A stretch of DNA of 64,000 bases from an uncultured Clostridia bacterium (GCA_945910815.1 CAMDZD010000004.1:1-64000), one strand, 5' to 3'. Counted from the stretch's first letter, positions 53,263-62,821 are shown. The notes: generated by a model not told the origin, from the letters alone. Program-made: numbers and translations.

Positions 53263-55569
53263 ATGATAATGTGCAGTCAGTGCAAAAAACGTCCGGCAGT
53301 AGTGTTTTTAACATCTATGCAGGGCGGTGAAAGAAAAAATGAAAATCTTTGCATGGTTTGTGCAAAGGAAAGAAACATTCCTCAGGTTGCCGAATATATG
53401 GAAAAACTCGGCATCACTGATGAGGAACTTGAAAATATGTCAAATCAGATGATGGAACTTCTTGACGGCGACAGCTTTGAAATGGGAGGTTCAAACACAA
53501 TGCCCCCCAATTTCATTCAGAATGTTTTAAACGAAAATCCTTTTATTAATCCCGATTCAAAGACAGAAAAAAAATCAGAGAAAAAGGATTCTGATGATAA
53601 AAACAAAAAGAATGGATTTTTCGGATTCGGTTCAAAGGATAAGACAAAATCCAAAAAGGAACTGAAATTTCTCGGAAATTACTGCACTAACCTTTCGCAG
53701 AAAGCTGAAGAAGGCAAGATTGATAATATTATCGGCAGAGACAAGGAAATTTCAAGAGTTATTCAGATTCTTGCAAGAAGAACTAAAAACAATCCCTGCC
53801 TTATCGGTGAACCGGGTGTCGGTAAAACTGCTATTGCAGAGGGTATCGCACAGAGAATATGCTCCGGAGATGTTCCGTTGAATATTGCTGATAAAAAAGT
53901 ATATCTTCTTGACCTTACTGCTCTTATTGCCGGAACACAGTTCAGAGGACAGTTTGAAAGCCGTGTGAAAGGTCTTGTTGAGGAAGTCAAGCGTGAGGGA
54001 AATATTATACTGTTTATCGATGAAGTCCATAATCTTGTCGGTGCAGGCGATTCTGAAGGCTCTATGAATGCTGCGAATATTCTCAAGCCGGCTCTTTCAA
54101 GAGGTGAAATTCAGGTTATCGGTGCGACTACTTTCGGCGAGTACAGAAAATATATTGAAAAGGATTCCGCACTTGAAAGACGTTTCCAGCCTGTTACTGT
54201 AAATGAACCAAATATTGAAGATACTGTTGAGGTTCTTCTCGGAATTAAAAAATACTATGAGGAATATCACAAGGTTAAAATTTCGGATTACCTTATAAGA
54301 AAATGTGCTGTTCTTTCAGAAAGATATATAAATGACAGATTTCTCCCAGACAAGGCGATTGACCTCCTTGATGAATCATGTGCAAGAGTATGCATAAGAA
54401 CTCCTGAAATTGCACAGCATACAAAACTTCTTGAAGAAATCGAAGATATTAAGAAACAGGCTGATGCTATCGAAACAAGTCCGGAGCCGGACTATGAAAA
54501 GCTTGCTGAACTTAAAGGCGAATTAATCAGAAAAAATGAAGAAGAAAAAATTCTCGCCGAAAAAACAAAAGATGTTCAGGTTACAGAGGAAGATATTTCA
54601 AAGGTTATCGAGATGTGGACGGGTATTCCTGCAAGCAAGGTAGCTGAATCAGAATATGAAAAAATCTCCAAGCTCGAAGAAGCTCTCAAATCAAAGGTAA
54701 TCGGTCAGGACGAAGCTATTACGGCTCTTGTAAAGGCAATAAAGAGAACTAAAGTACAGCTCAGCAAGAGACGCAGACCTGCATCATTTATTTTCGTAGG
54801 TCCTACCGGTGTAGGTAAAACCGAGCTTGTAAAGGTTCTTGCGGAGGAAATGTTTGATTCCGTTGAACCTCTTATAAGGCTTGATATGACCGAATATATG
54901 GAAAAACAGTCGGTTGCAAGAATGATTGGTTCACCTCCCGGATATGTCGGCTATGATGAAGCAGGTCAGCTTACTGAAAAGGTAAGACGCAGACCCTATT
55001 CAGTAATACTATTTGATGAAATCGAAAAGGCTCACCCCGATGTCATGAATATACTTATGCAGATTCTTGATGAGGGAAAAGTCAATGACGCTCATGGCAG
55101 AAGTATCAATTTTGAAAATACTATCATCTGTATGACTTCAAATGCGGGTTCAAATGATAAGACAATAGGTGTAGGATTTAACAAGACTCAGACCGATATA
55201 ACAAAGGAAAAGACTATGAAGGCTCTTAAAGAGTTCCTCCGCCCCGAATTTATCAGCCGTATCGATGAAATTATTACATTCAGACAGCTTTCAAAAGATG
55301 ATTTCTCTGAAATTGCAGGACTTATGCTTTCAGAAATGAAATCTCCTCTTGCTGAAAAGAATATCACTCTCGAATATGACGACAAGGCTCTTAAAGCTAT
55401 TGCTGAAAAGTCATTCGGAAAAAGCTATAATGCACGTGATATAAGACGTGTTATCCGTCAGGAAGTTGAGGACGCTGTTGCACAGATTATTATAGACAAA
55501 TCTCCCGATGTTCACAGTATTTCCGTAACTGCTGACGAACAGAATAATATAATTGTTTCAAATTCATAA
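53263..55569 (+). CDS. ClpE-like Clp ATPase with N-terminal zinc finger
   Basis: A 768-residue HSP100 unfoldase. N-terminal C4 zinc finger (Cys4, Cys7, Cys30, Cys33: CSQC and CMVC), as in ClpE and McsA, instead of a ClpC N-domain; a charged linker; AAA1 (about 130-370) with GEPGVGKTAIAEG and LFIDEVHNLVGAG; a middle coiled coil with UVR-type residues (about 380-440); AAA2 (about 450-768) with GPTGVGKTELVKV and VILFDEIEKAHPDVM. It would feed substrates to ClpP. Start ATG at 53263 has GGAGG 10 bases upstream; the longer frame starts at that site. No ctsR/mcsA/mcsB neighbours are seen. Confidence 0.92.
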   Translation: MIMCSQCKKRPAVVFLTSMQGGERKNENLCMVCAKERNIPQVAEYMEKLGITDEELENMSNQMMELLDGDSFEMGGSNTMPPNFIQNVLNENPFINPDSKTEKKSEKKDSDDKNKKNGFFGFGSKDKTKSKKELKFLGNYCTNLSQKAEEGKIDNIIGRDKEISRVIQILARRTKNNPCLIGEPGVGKTAIAEGIAQRICSGDVPLNIADKKVYLLDLTALIAGTQFRGQFESRVKGLVEEVKREGNIILFIDEVHNLVGAGDSEGSMNAANILKPALSRGEIQVIGATTFGEYRKYIEKDSALERRFQPVTVNEPNIEDTVEVLLGIKKYYEEYHKVKISDYLIRKCAVLSERYINDRFLPDKAIDLLDESCARVCIRTPEIAQHTKLLEEIEDIKKQADAIETSPEPDYEKLAELKGELIRKNEEEKILAEKTKDVQVTEEDISKVIEMWTGIPASKVAESEYEKISKLEEALKSKVIGQDEAITALVKAIKRTKVQLSKRRRPASFIFVGPTGVGKTELVKVLAEEMFDSVEPLIRLDMTEYMEKQSVARMIGSPPGYVGYDEAGQLTEKVRRRPYSVILFDEIEKAHPDVMNILMQILDEGKVNDAHGRSINFENTIICMTSNAGSNDKTIGVGFNKTQTDITKEKTMKALKEFLRPEFISRIDEIITFRQLSKDDFSEIAGLMLSEMKSPLAEKNITLEYDDKALKAIAEKSFGKSYNARDIRRVIRQEVEDAVAQIIIDKSPDVHSISVTADEQNNIIVSNS

Positions 55570-55580
55570 GCTTTTTATAT

Positions 55581-55618
55581 AATTCCTCTCTGTTTAATGC
55601 AGAGGGGAATTTTTTTTG
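55581..55618 (+). terminator. Terminator after the ClpE-like gene
   Basis: Stem AATTCCTCTCTG (55581-55592) with CAGAGGGGAATT (55600-55611), one G-U pair, 7-nt loop, followed by T8. Confidence 0.9.
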
Positions 55619-55644
55619 TTAAATATAGAAAATTTATTTAATTC

Positions 55645-55705
55645 TGCAAAGTTTGCTTGACAAATTCTGCAAAGTCTGCTATACTAAAATTGCAAAGTTA
55701 ACTTG
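55645..55705 (+). repeat. Three 23-bp-phased TGCAAAGT operator-like repeats
   Basis: TGCAAAGT occurs at 55645, 55668 and 55691, each exactly 23 bp apart, each followed by a (T/C)TGCT or TAACTT half. The first is near-palindromic (GCAAA-G-TTTGC). They cover the -35, the spacer and the base downstream of the -10 of the XRE promoter; a likely cooperative operator for the regulator encoded next. Confidence 0.8.
55657..55685 (+). promoter_or_regulatory. Predicted promoter of the XRE-NatAB operon
   Basis: TTGACA (55657-55662), 17-bp spacer, TATACT (55680-55685), interleaved with the three repeats. Confidence 0.85.
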
Positions 55706-55728
55706 GCATTTTAAGGAGCTGATTCTTT

Positions 55729-55947
55729 TTGAAAACTAAAATAAGAGAACTCCGTAAACAGCGAAAATTATCACAGGAGGAGCTTGCTGTTGCAGTTGGT
55801 ACTACACGTCAGACCATTACTTCAATTGAAGTCGGAAAATATACCGCATCTCTTGTTCTTGCCTATAAGATTTCACATTATTTCGGACTTTCTATTGAAG
55901 AAGTTTTTGATTTTTCAGATGTATATAATTCGGAGGACGATTTTTGA
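55729..55947 (+). CDS. XRE-family helix-turn-helix regulator
   Basis: A 72-residue regulator made of one Cro/CI-type HTH ([31 protein letters not shown]) plus a short tail; this short YozG-like class commonly represses its own operon. Start is TTG at 55729 following AAGGAG. The stop overlaps the next gene by 4 bp. The three phased repeats over the promoter are the obvious binding sites, making autoregulation likely. Confidence 0.9.
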   Translation: MKTKIRELRKQRKLSQEELAVAVGTTRQTITSIEVGKYTASLVLAYKISHYFGLSIEEVFDFSDVYNSEDDF

Positions 55948-56420
55948 TTATGAATGTTTATCGAAACAAGCTAAAAATCAGAATAGCTTATTCTGCTGTT
56001 CTTGTTGCAGTTCTTTTGACAGTAATGTTTCTTTCAAATATGGGGTATATCGGAAATCCTGCTGTTGAAAAGGATTTTTTCAAAGGTTTTATAAACGGTC
56101 TTTGCTTTTCTGCTGTGTTTATGTCCGTTTTCAGCATTGTAAGATATGTTATGATGCTAAAGGATAAGAAAAAACTTAAAGAGCAGTATATAAAGGAAAA
56201 TGATGAACTTAAAAAGAAAATCGTTTCCGATGCAGGTACAAATGAATATTACTTTATTGTAACAGGTCTTGGTGCAGGTACGATTATAGGAGGTTATCTC
56301 AATATTTATGTATTCTGGTCGTTTTATATTGCACTTTTTTATTGCTGCATTGTAAGAGAAATTTTATGTTTCTGGTATAAAAGAAAATATAAAAGCGATG
56401 AATCGGATTATGAAGAATAA
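55944..56420 (+). CDS. Small polytopic membrane protein of the XRE-NatAB operon, unknown
   Basis: A 158-residue protein with four predicted helices (about 13-32, 47-68, 104-122, 124-142), a charged cytoplasmic loop ([19 protein letters not shown]) and an acidic C-terminus. No family is recognised, but an XRE regulator followed by a membrane protein of this size and an ABC exporter is a recurring layout in Firmicutes. TTG at 55944 (7 bases after GGAGG) is preferred to ATG at 55950. It may sense the signal or serve as an accessory subunit of the exporter. Confidence 0.65.
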   Translation: MIMNVYRNKLKIRIAYSAVLVAVLLTVMFLSNMGYIGNPAVEKDFFKGFINGLCFSAVFMSVFSIVRYVMMLKDKKKLKEQYIKENDELKKKIVSDAGTNEYYFIVTGLGAGTIIGGYLNIYVFWSFYIALFYCCIVREILCFWYKRKYKSDESDYEE

Positions 56421-56446
56421 TTCTGTATGAAAGGAGTTTCTGAAAA

Positions 56447-57187
56447 ATGAATAATATTCTTGAAGTAAACGGACTTACCAAACAATATTCAACCGTTCTT
56501 GCTGTCGATAACATAAGTTTCAGCATAAGGGAGGGCGAAATCTTTGCTCTTATAGGTTCAAACGGTGCAGGAAAAACAACTACTATAAGAATGATTTCCA
56601 CTCTTATCAAGCCTACTTCGGGAGATGCGGTAGTTAATGGTTTCAGCGTTACAAAACAGCCCGAAAAGGTAAGGGAATGTATTACATATCTTCCCGATGA
56701 GGCAGGGGCTTATAAAAATATGAAAGGTACTGCATATCTTAAATTTATGGCCGGACTTTTTACTGACGATTCCGCAAAAGTTAACGAATATGTCAGCAGA
56801 GCCGTTGAAATATGCGGTCTTAAGGAACGCCTTAACGATAAAATAGGAACATACAGCAGAGGTATGATTAGAAAGCTACTTCTTGCCCGTGCCGTTATGA
56901 ATAAGCCGAAACTCGCTATTCTTGATGAACCGACAAGCGGTCTTGATGTTCTTAACGCTATGGAAATCCGCCGTATGATTAAAAAGCTTGCCAAAGAGGA
57001 CGGAACAGCGTTTCTGCTTTCTTCGCATAATATGCTTGAAATTGAATTTGTTTCCGACCGTGTAGGAATAGTTGCAGGCGGCCATCTTATGACAGAAGGT
57101 GCAGTTTCTGACCTTAAAGCACGTTATAATACTTCCAATCTTGAGGAAGTTTTTGAAAGGGTGGTGGTAAGTCATGAAGTTCTTTAA
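56447..57187 (+). CDS. ABC transporter ATP-binding protein (NatA-like)
   Basis: A 246-residue ATPase. Walker A GSNGAGKTT, a Q-loop YLPDEAGAYKNM, signature YSRGMIRKLLLARA, Walker B LAILDEPTSGLD and switch His LSSHNMLEIE. Short C-terminus as in the NatA/CcmA group of ABC-2 exporters. Strong GAAAGGAG site; its end overlaps the permease start by 14 bp. Probably exports sodium, a drug or a peptide; the substrate is not determinable. Confidence 0.92.
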   Translation: MNNILEVNGLTKQYSTVLAVDNISFSIREGEIFALIGSNGAGKTTTIRMISTLIKPTSGDAVVNGFSVTKQPEKVRECITYLPDEAGAYKNMKGTAYLKFMAGLFTDDSAKVNEYVSRAVEICGLKERLNDKIGTYSRGMIRKLLLARAVMNKPKLAILDEPTSGLDVLNAMEIRRMIKKLAKEDGTAFLLSSHNMLEIEFVSDRVGIVAGGHLMTEGAVSDLKARYNTSNLEEVFERVVVSHEVL

Positions 57188-58505
57188 TCTTCTCAAAAAG
57201 GAACTGACTGAACTTGTCAACAAGCAGATGATTCTCGGAATAGTTGTTATATGCGTTCTGTTTTCAATAGTCGGTCAGGTTATGCAGTCATCTCTTGATG
57301 AAATAGCAAAAAATGAGTATAAAATAAATATAATGGACTGCGACAATACAAGCTTTACTCAAAGTATTTTTGATGATATGAAAGCTATGCAGGCTGATAT
57401 TACTATGATTGGCGTTGAAAATTCCGGAAAGGAATTTCAGCAGATTATGAGCGAAAACAATATTGACAGCCTTGTTGTAATTCCCGAAGGCTTTACAAGA
57501 GATTTACTTGAAAACGGTGATATATCGGCTCTTACTGCCGTATCGGTTATGAAATCAGCCTCCTCAATGTCTATGATATCATCGGATAACAGCAGTGCCT
57601 TGGCTCTTTTCCAGTCGATAATTTCAAATAAGCTTATGGAAAAGGGCGGATTTTCTGAACAGGATATAGCTCTTGTACAACAGCCTTTTAAAATTAATGA
57701 AATTACTGTTGTATCAGACAAATCCGCTGAAATCAGCATGAGTACCATTATACAGAATATATCCGTTCAGAATATGATTATTCCGATTATAGTATTCGTT
57801 CTTGTTATGTATACTTCGCAGATGATTATCGGTGCAATTTCCACCGAAAAAATCGACAAGACTCTTGAAACGCTTTTATCTGCCCCCGTATCAAGAAGTT
57901 CAGTTCTTGGTGCTAAAATGTTAGCTGCCGCAATAGTAGCTCTTATAAATGCCGTGGCTTTTATGATTGGATATTATGTTTTCATAGGAGGTGCTATGAC
58001 TTCCGCTATGTCAGGTGAGGAAATAGGTGCTGTTGTATCTGATACTCTCTCATATGACAAGGCTATGAATCAGCTCGGACTTCATCTCGGAATTACTGAT
58101 TATCTGCTTGTCGGAGTTCAGACATTCCTTACTATTATGATTTCTCTTTCTGTATCAATTATACTCGGTGCTATGGCTAATGATGCAAAATCTGCACAGA
58201 GTCTTATTATGCCGGTTATGATGTGTGCAATGATTCCTTATATGATTTCTATGGTATCAGATATAAATACGCTCCCGACTGTTATCAAAACTATTGTATA
58301 TACTATTCCGTTTACTCATACTTTCACTGCTATGAATAATCTTATGTTCGGTAATGATAAGATATTTGTTTTCGGAATAATTTATCAGGCTGTTGTTTTT
58401 GTAATCTGTATGTTCTTCGCTATAAGAATTTTCAATTCGGATAAGATTTTCACTTCTTCACTTAATCTCGGTCAGAAATCAAGATTAAGAAAAAAATCAA
58501 GATAA
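57174..58505 (+). CDS. ABC-2 type exporter permease (NatB-like)
   Basis: A 443-residue permease: first helix about 17-37, a large extracytoplasmic loop (about 40-200), then five or six helices (about 200-430) and a basic tail. The KIDKTLETLLSAPVSRSSVLGAKML segment before the second helix is the ABC-2/NatB signature. Forms the exporter with the ATPase encoded upstream. Ends in a hairpin terminator. Confidence 0.9.
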   Translation: MKFFNLLKKELTELVNKQMILGIVVICVLFSIVGQVMQSSLDEIAKNEYKINIMDCDNTSFTQSIFDDMKAMQADITMIGVENSGKEFQQIMSENNIDSLVVIPEGFTRDLLENGDISALTAVSVMKSASSMSMISSDNSSALALFQSIISNKLMEKGGFSEQDIALVQQPFKINEITVVSDKSAEISMSTIIQNISVQNMIIPIIVFVLVMYTSQMIIGAISTEKIDKTLETLLSAPVSRSSVLGAKMLAAAIVALINAVAFMIGYYVFIGGAMTSAMSGEEIGAVVSDTLSYDKAMNQLGLHLGITDYLLVGVQTFLTIMISLSVSIILGAMANDAKSAQSLIMPVMMCAMIPYMISMVSDINTLPTVIKTIVYTIPFTHTFTAMNNLMFGNDKIFVFGIIYQAVVFVICMFFAIRIFNSDKIFTSSLNLGQKSRLRKKSR

Positions 58506-58509
58506 TTTC

Positions 58510-58537
58510 AAAGGCGGACTGAAATGTCCGCCTTTTT
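58510..58537. terminator. Bidirectional terminator after NatB-like gene
   Basis: AAAGGCGGAC (58510-58519) paired with GTCCGCCTTT (58526-58535), 6-nt loop, T5 on the plus strand. The convergent XRE gene ends at 58536, so its stop codon touches the hairpin. Confidence 0.85.
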
Positions 58538-58769
58538 AATCTTTTAAATTGCTTTTTCTTGGATAGGGTTCTTTGATATCTGTCAGACCAGTAATATAAT
58601 CTATACTGGTATTGAAAACCTGTGCTATAATAATAGCCTGTTTTAATGAAAGTTCACGAGTGCCACGTTCAATTTTTGAATAGTCACTCTGGTCGATTCC
58701 GGTTTTCATCTGCATTTGAAGCTGTGTATATCCGCTTTCAATGCGGAGTTGTTTCAGCCTTTTATTCAT
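58536..58769 (-). CDS. XRE-family helix-turn-helix regulator
   Basis: A 77-residue Cro/CI-type HTH protein (KRLKQLRIESGYTQLQMQMKTGIDQSDYSKIERG, then LSLKQAIIIAQVFNTSIDYITGLTD), a form common in Clostridia as a stand-alone regulator. Start ATG at 58769 has GGAGG. It is monocistronic and convergent with the NatAB operon; a target cannot be named. Confidence 0.88.
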   Translation of the reverse strand: MNKRLKQLRIESGYTQLQMQMKTGIDQSDYSKIERGTRELSLKQAIIIAQVFNTSIDYITGLTDIKEPYPRKSNLKD

Positions 58770-58891
58770 AAATTTTCCTCCTTAAATAGTATTATTATAA
58801 TTATTGCATATAAAAAATTCACAAATAGGGTATTATGACCTAAAAAGAATAATTATTATTGTTTATTCTGCATATTGACAAATAGGTCTGA

Positions 58892-58972
58892 TTGACTTAT
58901 GTTAATCAGGCAAGTGCTGCTCTCATGGCTGACGAAGTTGGTTGGGACGCTGTGAGATATTTCGATTCCTAA
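58892..58972 (+). pseudogene. Possible C-terminal remnant of a lost gene
   Basis: A 26-codon frame, ending in TAA at 58970-58972, that reads like real coding sequence (NQASAALMADEVGWDAVRYF core) but has a stop immediately upstream and no ribosome site. A hairpin with T7 follows at 59000, as if it once ended a gene. I do not recognise the family. Confidence 0.3.
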
Positions 58973-58999
58973 AATTCTATAAAAAAGTAAAAATGTTTA

Positions 59000-59030
59000 C
59001 GGGTGGACGATTAAGTCAGCCCGATTTTTT
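59000..59030 (+). terminator. Hairpin terminator in the gap before the sugar ABC genes
   Basis: CGGGtgGAC (59000-59008) with GTCagCCCG (59015-59023), 6-nt loop and an internal TG/AG mismatch, followed by ATTTTTTT. The surrounding 535-bp gap (58770-59305) otherwise holds a small inverted repeat (58888-58909) and the promoter below. Confidence 0.7.
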
Positions 59031-59176
59031 TATTAAGAAAAAATTAAGTTTTTTGTATAGACAGATATAATAAAAATATGCTATGATTGTATATAATAAT
59101 AAAAATTTATTTTGAATGAAACAAAAACGCAGTTAAAAATCACTATAAAGATAGTATAGATTATTTTCAGAAACTA

Positions 59177-59205
59177 TTGACATTTTAATAATATTGGTGT
59201 ATTAT
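59177..59205 (+). promoter_or_regulatory. Predicted promoter of the sugar ABC operon
   Basis: TTGACA (59177-59182), 17-bp spacer, TATTAT (59200-59205), 100 bp before the first permease start. Confidence 0.65.
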
Positions 59206-59305
59206 TTAATATAGTACATTAAGAGATTTCAGAGAAAAATTTTTTTTGAAAAATCTCGTCTTTTTCGGGTCTGAAAATCACTTGTATATAAAGGGGGTAA
59301 TTTTT

Positions 59306-60193
59306 ATGAAAAAAAGAAAAAAATCACAGTGCGGACGACGTGGTGAAAAGATTTTCAGCAATCTTTGTATAGCACCGAGCTTTTTGGGAGTAATGTTTTT
59401 CTTTTTTGTGCCTTTCTGCATAATAATTTATTATTCAGTTGTTAATAATCCTATTATGAGGGATTTTGTCGGGATTGACAATTTTATTCAGACAGTAAAA
59501 AATCCGGCATTCAGGACGGCTGTCAAAAATACGGTATCATTTTCGGCGGTAGCTGTACCGCTTGCATTAGTGTTATCCTTGGGGCTTGCATTACTGCTTG
59601 ATTCAAAAATTGCAGGGAAAAGCATATTCAGAACATTTTTCCTGTGTCCTTTAATGGTTCCCACTGCATCAGTAGTTCTTGTATGGCAGGTAATATTCCA
59701 TAATTACGGAACAGTAAACGAATTTCTTGCAAATTTCGGAATTGAAAGCATAGACTGGCTGAAATCGCCTTACAGTCATGTCGTAATAGTTCTGATGTTT
59801 CTCTGGAAAAATCTCGGCTACAATATGATTCTTTTTATGTCGGGACTGAGTGCAATTCCAAAGGATATTATTGAAGTTGCAGAGCTTGAGGGTGCAGGAA
59901 AGTTTTATACTTTTATACATATAAAATTAAGATACCTTTCTCCGACCATATTTTTTGTGCTTATACTTTCACTTATAAATTCATTCAAGATATTCAGAGA
60001 AGTATATCTGCTTACGGGAGATTATCCGTACGGAAAAATGTACTTGTTACAGCATTTTATGAATAACACATTCAAATCGCTTGACTATCAGAAGCTTTCA
60101 TCGGCAGCTATACTGCTGTCCTTAGCTATGATTGTAATTATTGGTATTCTCTTTGCAGTGGAAAATCATTTCGGAAAGGACGTTGAAGAATGA
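59306..60193 (+). CDS. Carbohydrate ABC transporter permease (MalF/UgpA type)
   Basis: A 295-residue inner permease with six helices. The EAA loop is visible near residue 205 (EVAELEGAGKFYTFIHIKL), docking to an MsmX-like ATPase. Start ATG at 59306 (MKKRKK) has AAGGGGG; a longer frame upstream lacks a site. Stop overlaps the next gene by 4 bp. Confidence 0.92.
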   Translation: MKKRKKSQCGRRGEKIFSNLCIAPSFLGVMFFFFVPFCIIIYYSVVNNPIMRDFVGIDNFIQTVKNPAFRTAVKNTVSFSAVAVPLALVLSLGLALLLDSKIAGKSIFRTFFLCPLMVPTASVVLVWQVIFHNYGTVNEFLANFGIESIDWLKSPYSHVVIVLMFLWKNLGYNMILFMSGLSAIPKDIIEVAELEGAGKFYTFIHIKLRYLSPTIFFVLILSLINSFKIFREVYLLTGDYPYGKMYLLQHFMNNTFKSLDYQKLSSAAILLSLAMIVIIGILFAVENHFGKDVEE

Positions 60194-61086
60194 ATATCCG
60201 TAAAAAACGAAAAGACTTTCTTTTTAAGGTTCTTCTGACTGTCTTTGCGGGACTTGTTGCAATAGTATTTCTTATGCCGACTGTTCTGACGATTACAAAT
60301 TCATTCATGACATCTTCTGAAATATCTGCGAACTATGGTGTTATGTTTGATAATATATCATCTGACAAGAAAACATATATATCCGATACGCTTAACCTTA
60401 AATTTATTCCGGATAAGGTATCTTTCAGCCAGTATTTTGCGGTATTGTTTAAAAGTCCGGAATATCTTCTTAAATTCTGGAATTCCGTAATACTTGTAGT
60501 TCCGATAACGTTTTTTCAGATTGTTGTTGCACTTTTTGCATCATACGGATTCGCAAGATATGACGGAAAAATCAAGCAGATTATATTTTTTTCGTATATA
60601 ATATTAATGCTTATGCCGTATCAGGTAACACTTGTACCGAATTTTCTTGTAGCTGACAAACTGGGTATTCTCAATACAAGGTGGGCAATAATACTTCCGG
60701 GGATTTTTTCACCTTTCAGCGTATTTTTATTAACTAAGGTAATGAAACGCATACCGACATCATATATAGAGGCTGCGAAGCTTGACGGTGCAAGCGAATG
60801 GCAGATTTTCCGTCATATATGCTTACCGCTTTGCAAGAGTGCAGTATTTTCAGTAACACTTCTTGTATTTATTGATTACTGGAATATGGTTGAACAGCCT
60901 CTGATACTTCTTGAAGATAAGGAAATGCACCCTCTTTCGGTATTTTTATCGGAAATAAATACAGGAGATGTCGGACTTGCATTTGCAGTAGCTGTTATAT
61001 ATATGATTCCCACGCTTCTGATGTTCCTTTACGGTGAGGATTATCTCGTTGAGGGCATAACCTATTCGGGCGGAATAAAAGGTTGA
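60190..61086 (+). CDS. Carbohydrate ABC transporter permease (MalG/UgpE type)
   Basis: A 298-residue permease with six helices and the EAA loop EAAKLDGASEWQIFRHICLPL near residue 195. It pairs with the upstream permease. The ATPase is not encoded here, as usual for Firmicute CUT1 transporters that share MsmX. The sugar is unknown; the cellulosome context suggests oligosaccharide uptake, but that is only an inference. Confidence 0.92.
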   Translation: MNIRKKRKDFLFKVLLTVFAGLVAIVFLMPTVLTITNSFMTSSEISANYGVMFDNISSDKKTYISDTLNLKFIPDKVSFSQYFAVLFKSPEYLLKFWNSVILVVPITFFQIVVALFASYGFARYDGKIKQIIFFSYIILMLMPYQVTLVPNFLVADKLGILNTRWAIILPGIFSPFSVFLLTKVMKRIPTSYIEAAKLDGASEWQIFRHICLPLCKSAVFSVTLLVFIDYWNMVEQPLILLEDKEMHPLSVFLSEINTGDVGLAFAVAVIYMIPTLLMFLYGEDYLVEGITYSGGIKG

Positions 61087-61109
61087 TATTTCAGAAAGGA
61101 AAGATAGAC

Positions 61110-62810
61110 ATGAACGAAAATAAAAAGATTATAAATCCCGAAAAACGCAGGGATATTATAAAAAACATTCTTATAGTATTTCTTATAGTCCTGCTTATAC
61201 TCACATTTTTTTCAAATACTATTATGAATCATTCACTTCCGGAAATCGCAACGGAAAGCAGTATATCCGGAAGCCTTACCGAAAAACTCAATGCAAGCGG
61301 TATTGTTGAATCGAATCAGTCATATGAAGTAAAGGCAAAGGGAAACAGTACAATAGATGAAATAAAGGTTAAAACCGGTCAGGAGATTAAAAAAGGAGAT
61401 ATTCTCTTTACTGTCAACAGTGAAGAAAATACTGAACTTAAAGAGGCTGAAACACTTCTGAAATCCCTTGAGCTTGAATATCAGAAAATGCTCCTTAAAC
61501 TTCCTAAAAACTATGCAACAGAAAATCAGACTATTAAAAATGCTCAGGAAGATTTAAATGCACTTATTGCAAAACGTGATGAAGCTGTATCAAATCAGGC
61601 TGAAAACGATTCAAAAAAAAGCGAATACAATCAGGCAAAATCGGAGCTTTCCGGAATAACTTCTGAACTTGCAGATATTCAGATGTATATAACATCTCTC
61701 AATACTGATGATATTTACTCAATCGGCAGTGAATATACAGGAAATATCATAGGCATTTATGAGGAATACACAAAAGCACAGTCCGAACTTCAGAAAGCTG
61801 AATCAGAATTGCAGACTTTTATGATGTCTCCTGATGTTTCAGAGGAAATGATACAGTCACTTCAGGACAAAGTAAATCAGTGTTCAGATTATCTTGACCA
61901 GTGCGAAAGTGCATATAAATCTGAAAAATCTGCTCTCCACAATACTCTTAATGACAGATTAGATTATCTGAATGGTGAATCTGACAGGCTTAACAGCATA
62001 ATAAATAATTATGAGTCAAATCTTTCAGCAGATGATATTCTTACCGTTGATGCTCTCAATGAACAGATTACCGCAAAACAGCGTGAGCTTGAATCACTTG
62101 TGATTGCCCTTGAAGATGCCAAGAAACAGGATAATCTTGAAAGTCAGTCAAATGATATTGATATAAAGGCTAAGCATGAGGAAATAGAAGCTCAGAAACT
62201 CGTTGTCGATAAGATTAAGAAAAAAGACAGCGAAAAGGAAATAAAAGCTGATTATTCCGGAGTCGTAAGTCAGATAAATGTAAAAATAGGAGATACCGTT
62301 CTGCCTGACGAGGCTGTTGCTGTTATAGATATATCCGAAGAAGGCTATACTATGACTGTAAGTGTTGAGGCCGAAAAGACCAAGAAAATCAAAGCAGGAA
62401 TTTCCGTTGATGTTCTCAACGACTGGAGCAATTCCATTAATGCTGACCTTGTTGAAATTAAAAACGATACACAGAATAAGAAGAACAGAATCCTTAAATT
62501 CAAAGTCAGTGGTAATGTCAATTCCGGCGATACCTTGTCTGTATCAATTCCATGCAGTACAGGAAGATATGACACAATAATTCCGAAAAGTGCTTTGAAT
62601 GAGGATTCAAACGGAAAATTTGTGCTTATAGTCAAGTCAAAAAGTTCACCTCTCGGAAACAGATATTTTGCCGAACGTGTTGACGTTGAAGTTCTTGCCT
62701 CTGATGAAGTATCATGTGCAGTTCAGGGTTCTCTGAATATGGGCGATTATGTTATTACTACTTCAAGCAAGCCTGTACAATCCGGTGACCAGGTAAAAAT
62801 GAAGGATTAA
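61110..62810 (+). CDS. HlyD/RND-type membrane fusion adaptor with long coiled coil
   Basis: A 566-residue protein: one N-terminal helix (about 18-38), biotinyl-lipoyl half-motif (SNQSYEVKAKGNSTIDEIKVKTGQEIKKGD), a long coiled-coil hairpin (about 115-375), the returning lipoyl half (DYSGVVSQINVKIGDTV), then beta-barrel and membrane-proximal domains. Its order and motifs match efflux adaptors (MacA/HlyD type), although a Gram-positive cell has no outer-membrane partner. Start ATG at 61110 has AAAGGA. It lies 23 bp after the sugar permease. Confidence 0.85.
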   Translation: MNENKKIINPEKRRDIIKNILIVFLIVLLILTFFSNTIMNHSLPEIATESSISGSLTEKLNASGIVESNQSYEVKAKGNSTIDEIKVKTGQEIKKGDILFTVNSEENTELKEAETLLKSLELEYQKMLLKLPKNYATENQTIKNAQEDLNALIAKRDEAVSNQAENDSKKSEYNQAKSELSGITSELADIQMYITSLNTDDIYSIGSEYTGNIIGIYEEYTKAQSELQKAESELQTFMMSPDVSEEMIQSLQDKVNQCSDYLDQCESAYKSEKSALHNTLNDRLDYLNGESDRLNSIINNYESNLSADDILTVDALNEQITAKQRELESLVIALEDAKKQDNLESQSNDIDIKAKHEEIEAQKLVVDKIKKKDSEKEIKADYSGVVSQINVKIGDTVLPDEAVAVIDISEEGYTMTVSVEAEKTKKIKAGISVDVLNDWSNSINADLVEIKNDTQNKKNRILKFKVSGNVNSGDTLSVSIPCSTGRYDTIIPKSALNEDSNGKFVLIVKSKSSPLGNRYFAERVDVEVLASDEVSCAVQGSLNMGDYVITTSSKPVQSGDQVKMKD

Positions 62811-62821
62811 GGTGATTATTC

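Noticed and set aside
58860..59033. Structured non-coding RNA such as tmRNA, 6S or SRP RNA
   Set aside because: None of the conserved cores was found; the only structures are a small inverted repeat and the hairpin terminator, and part of it reads as coding tail.
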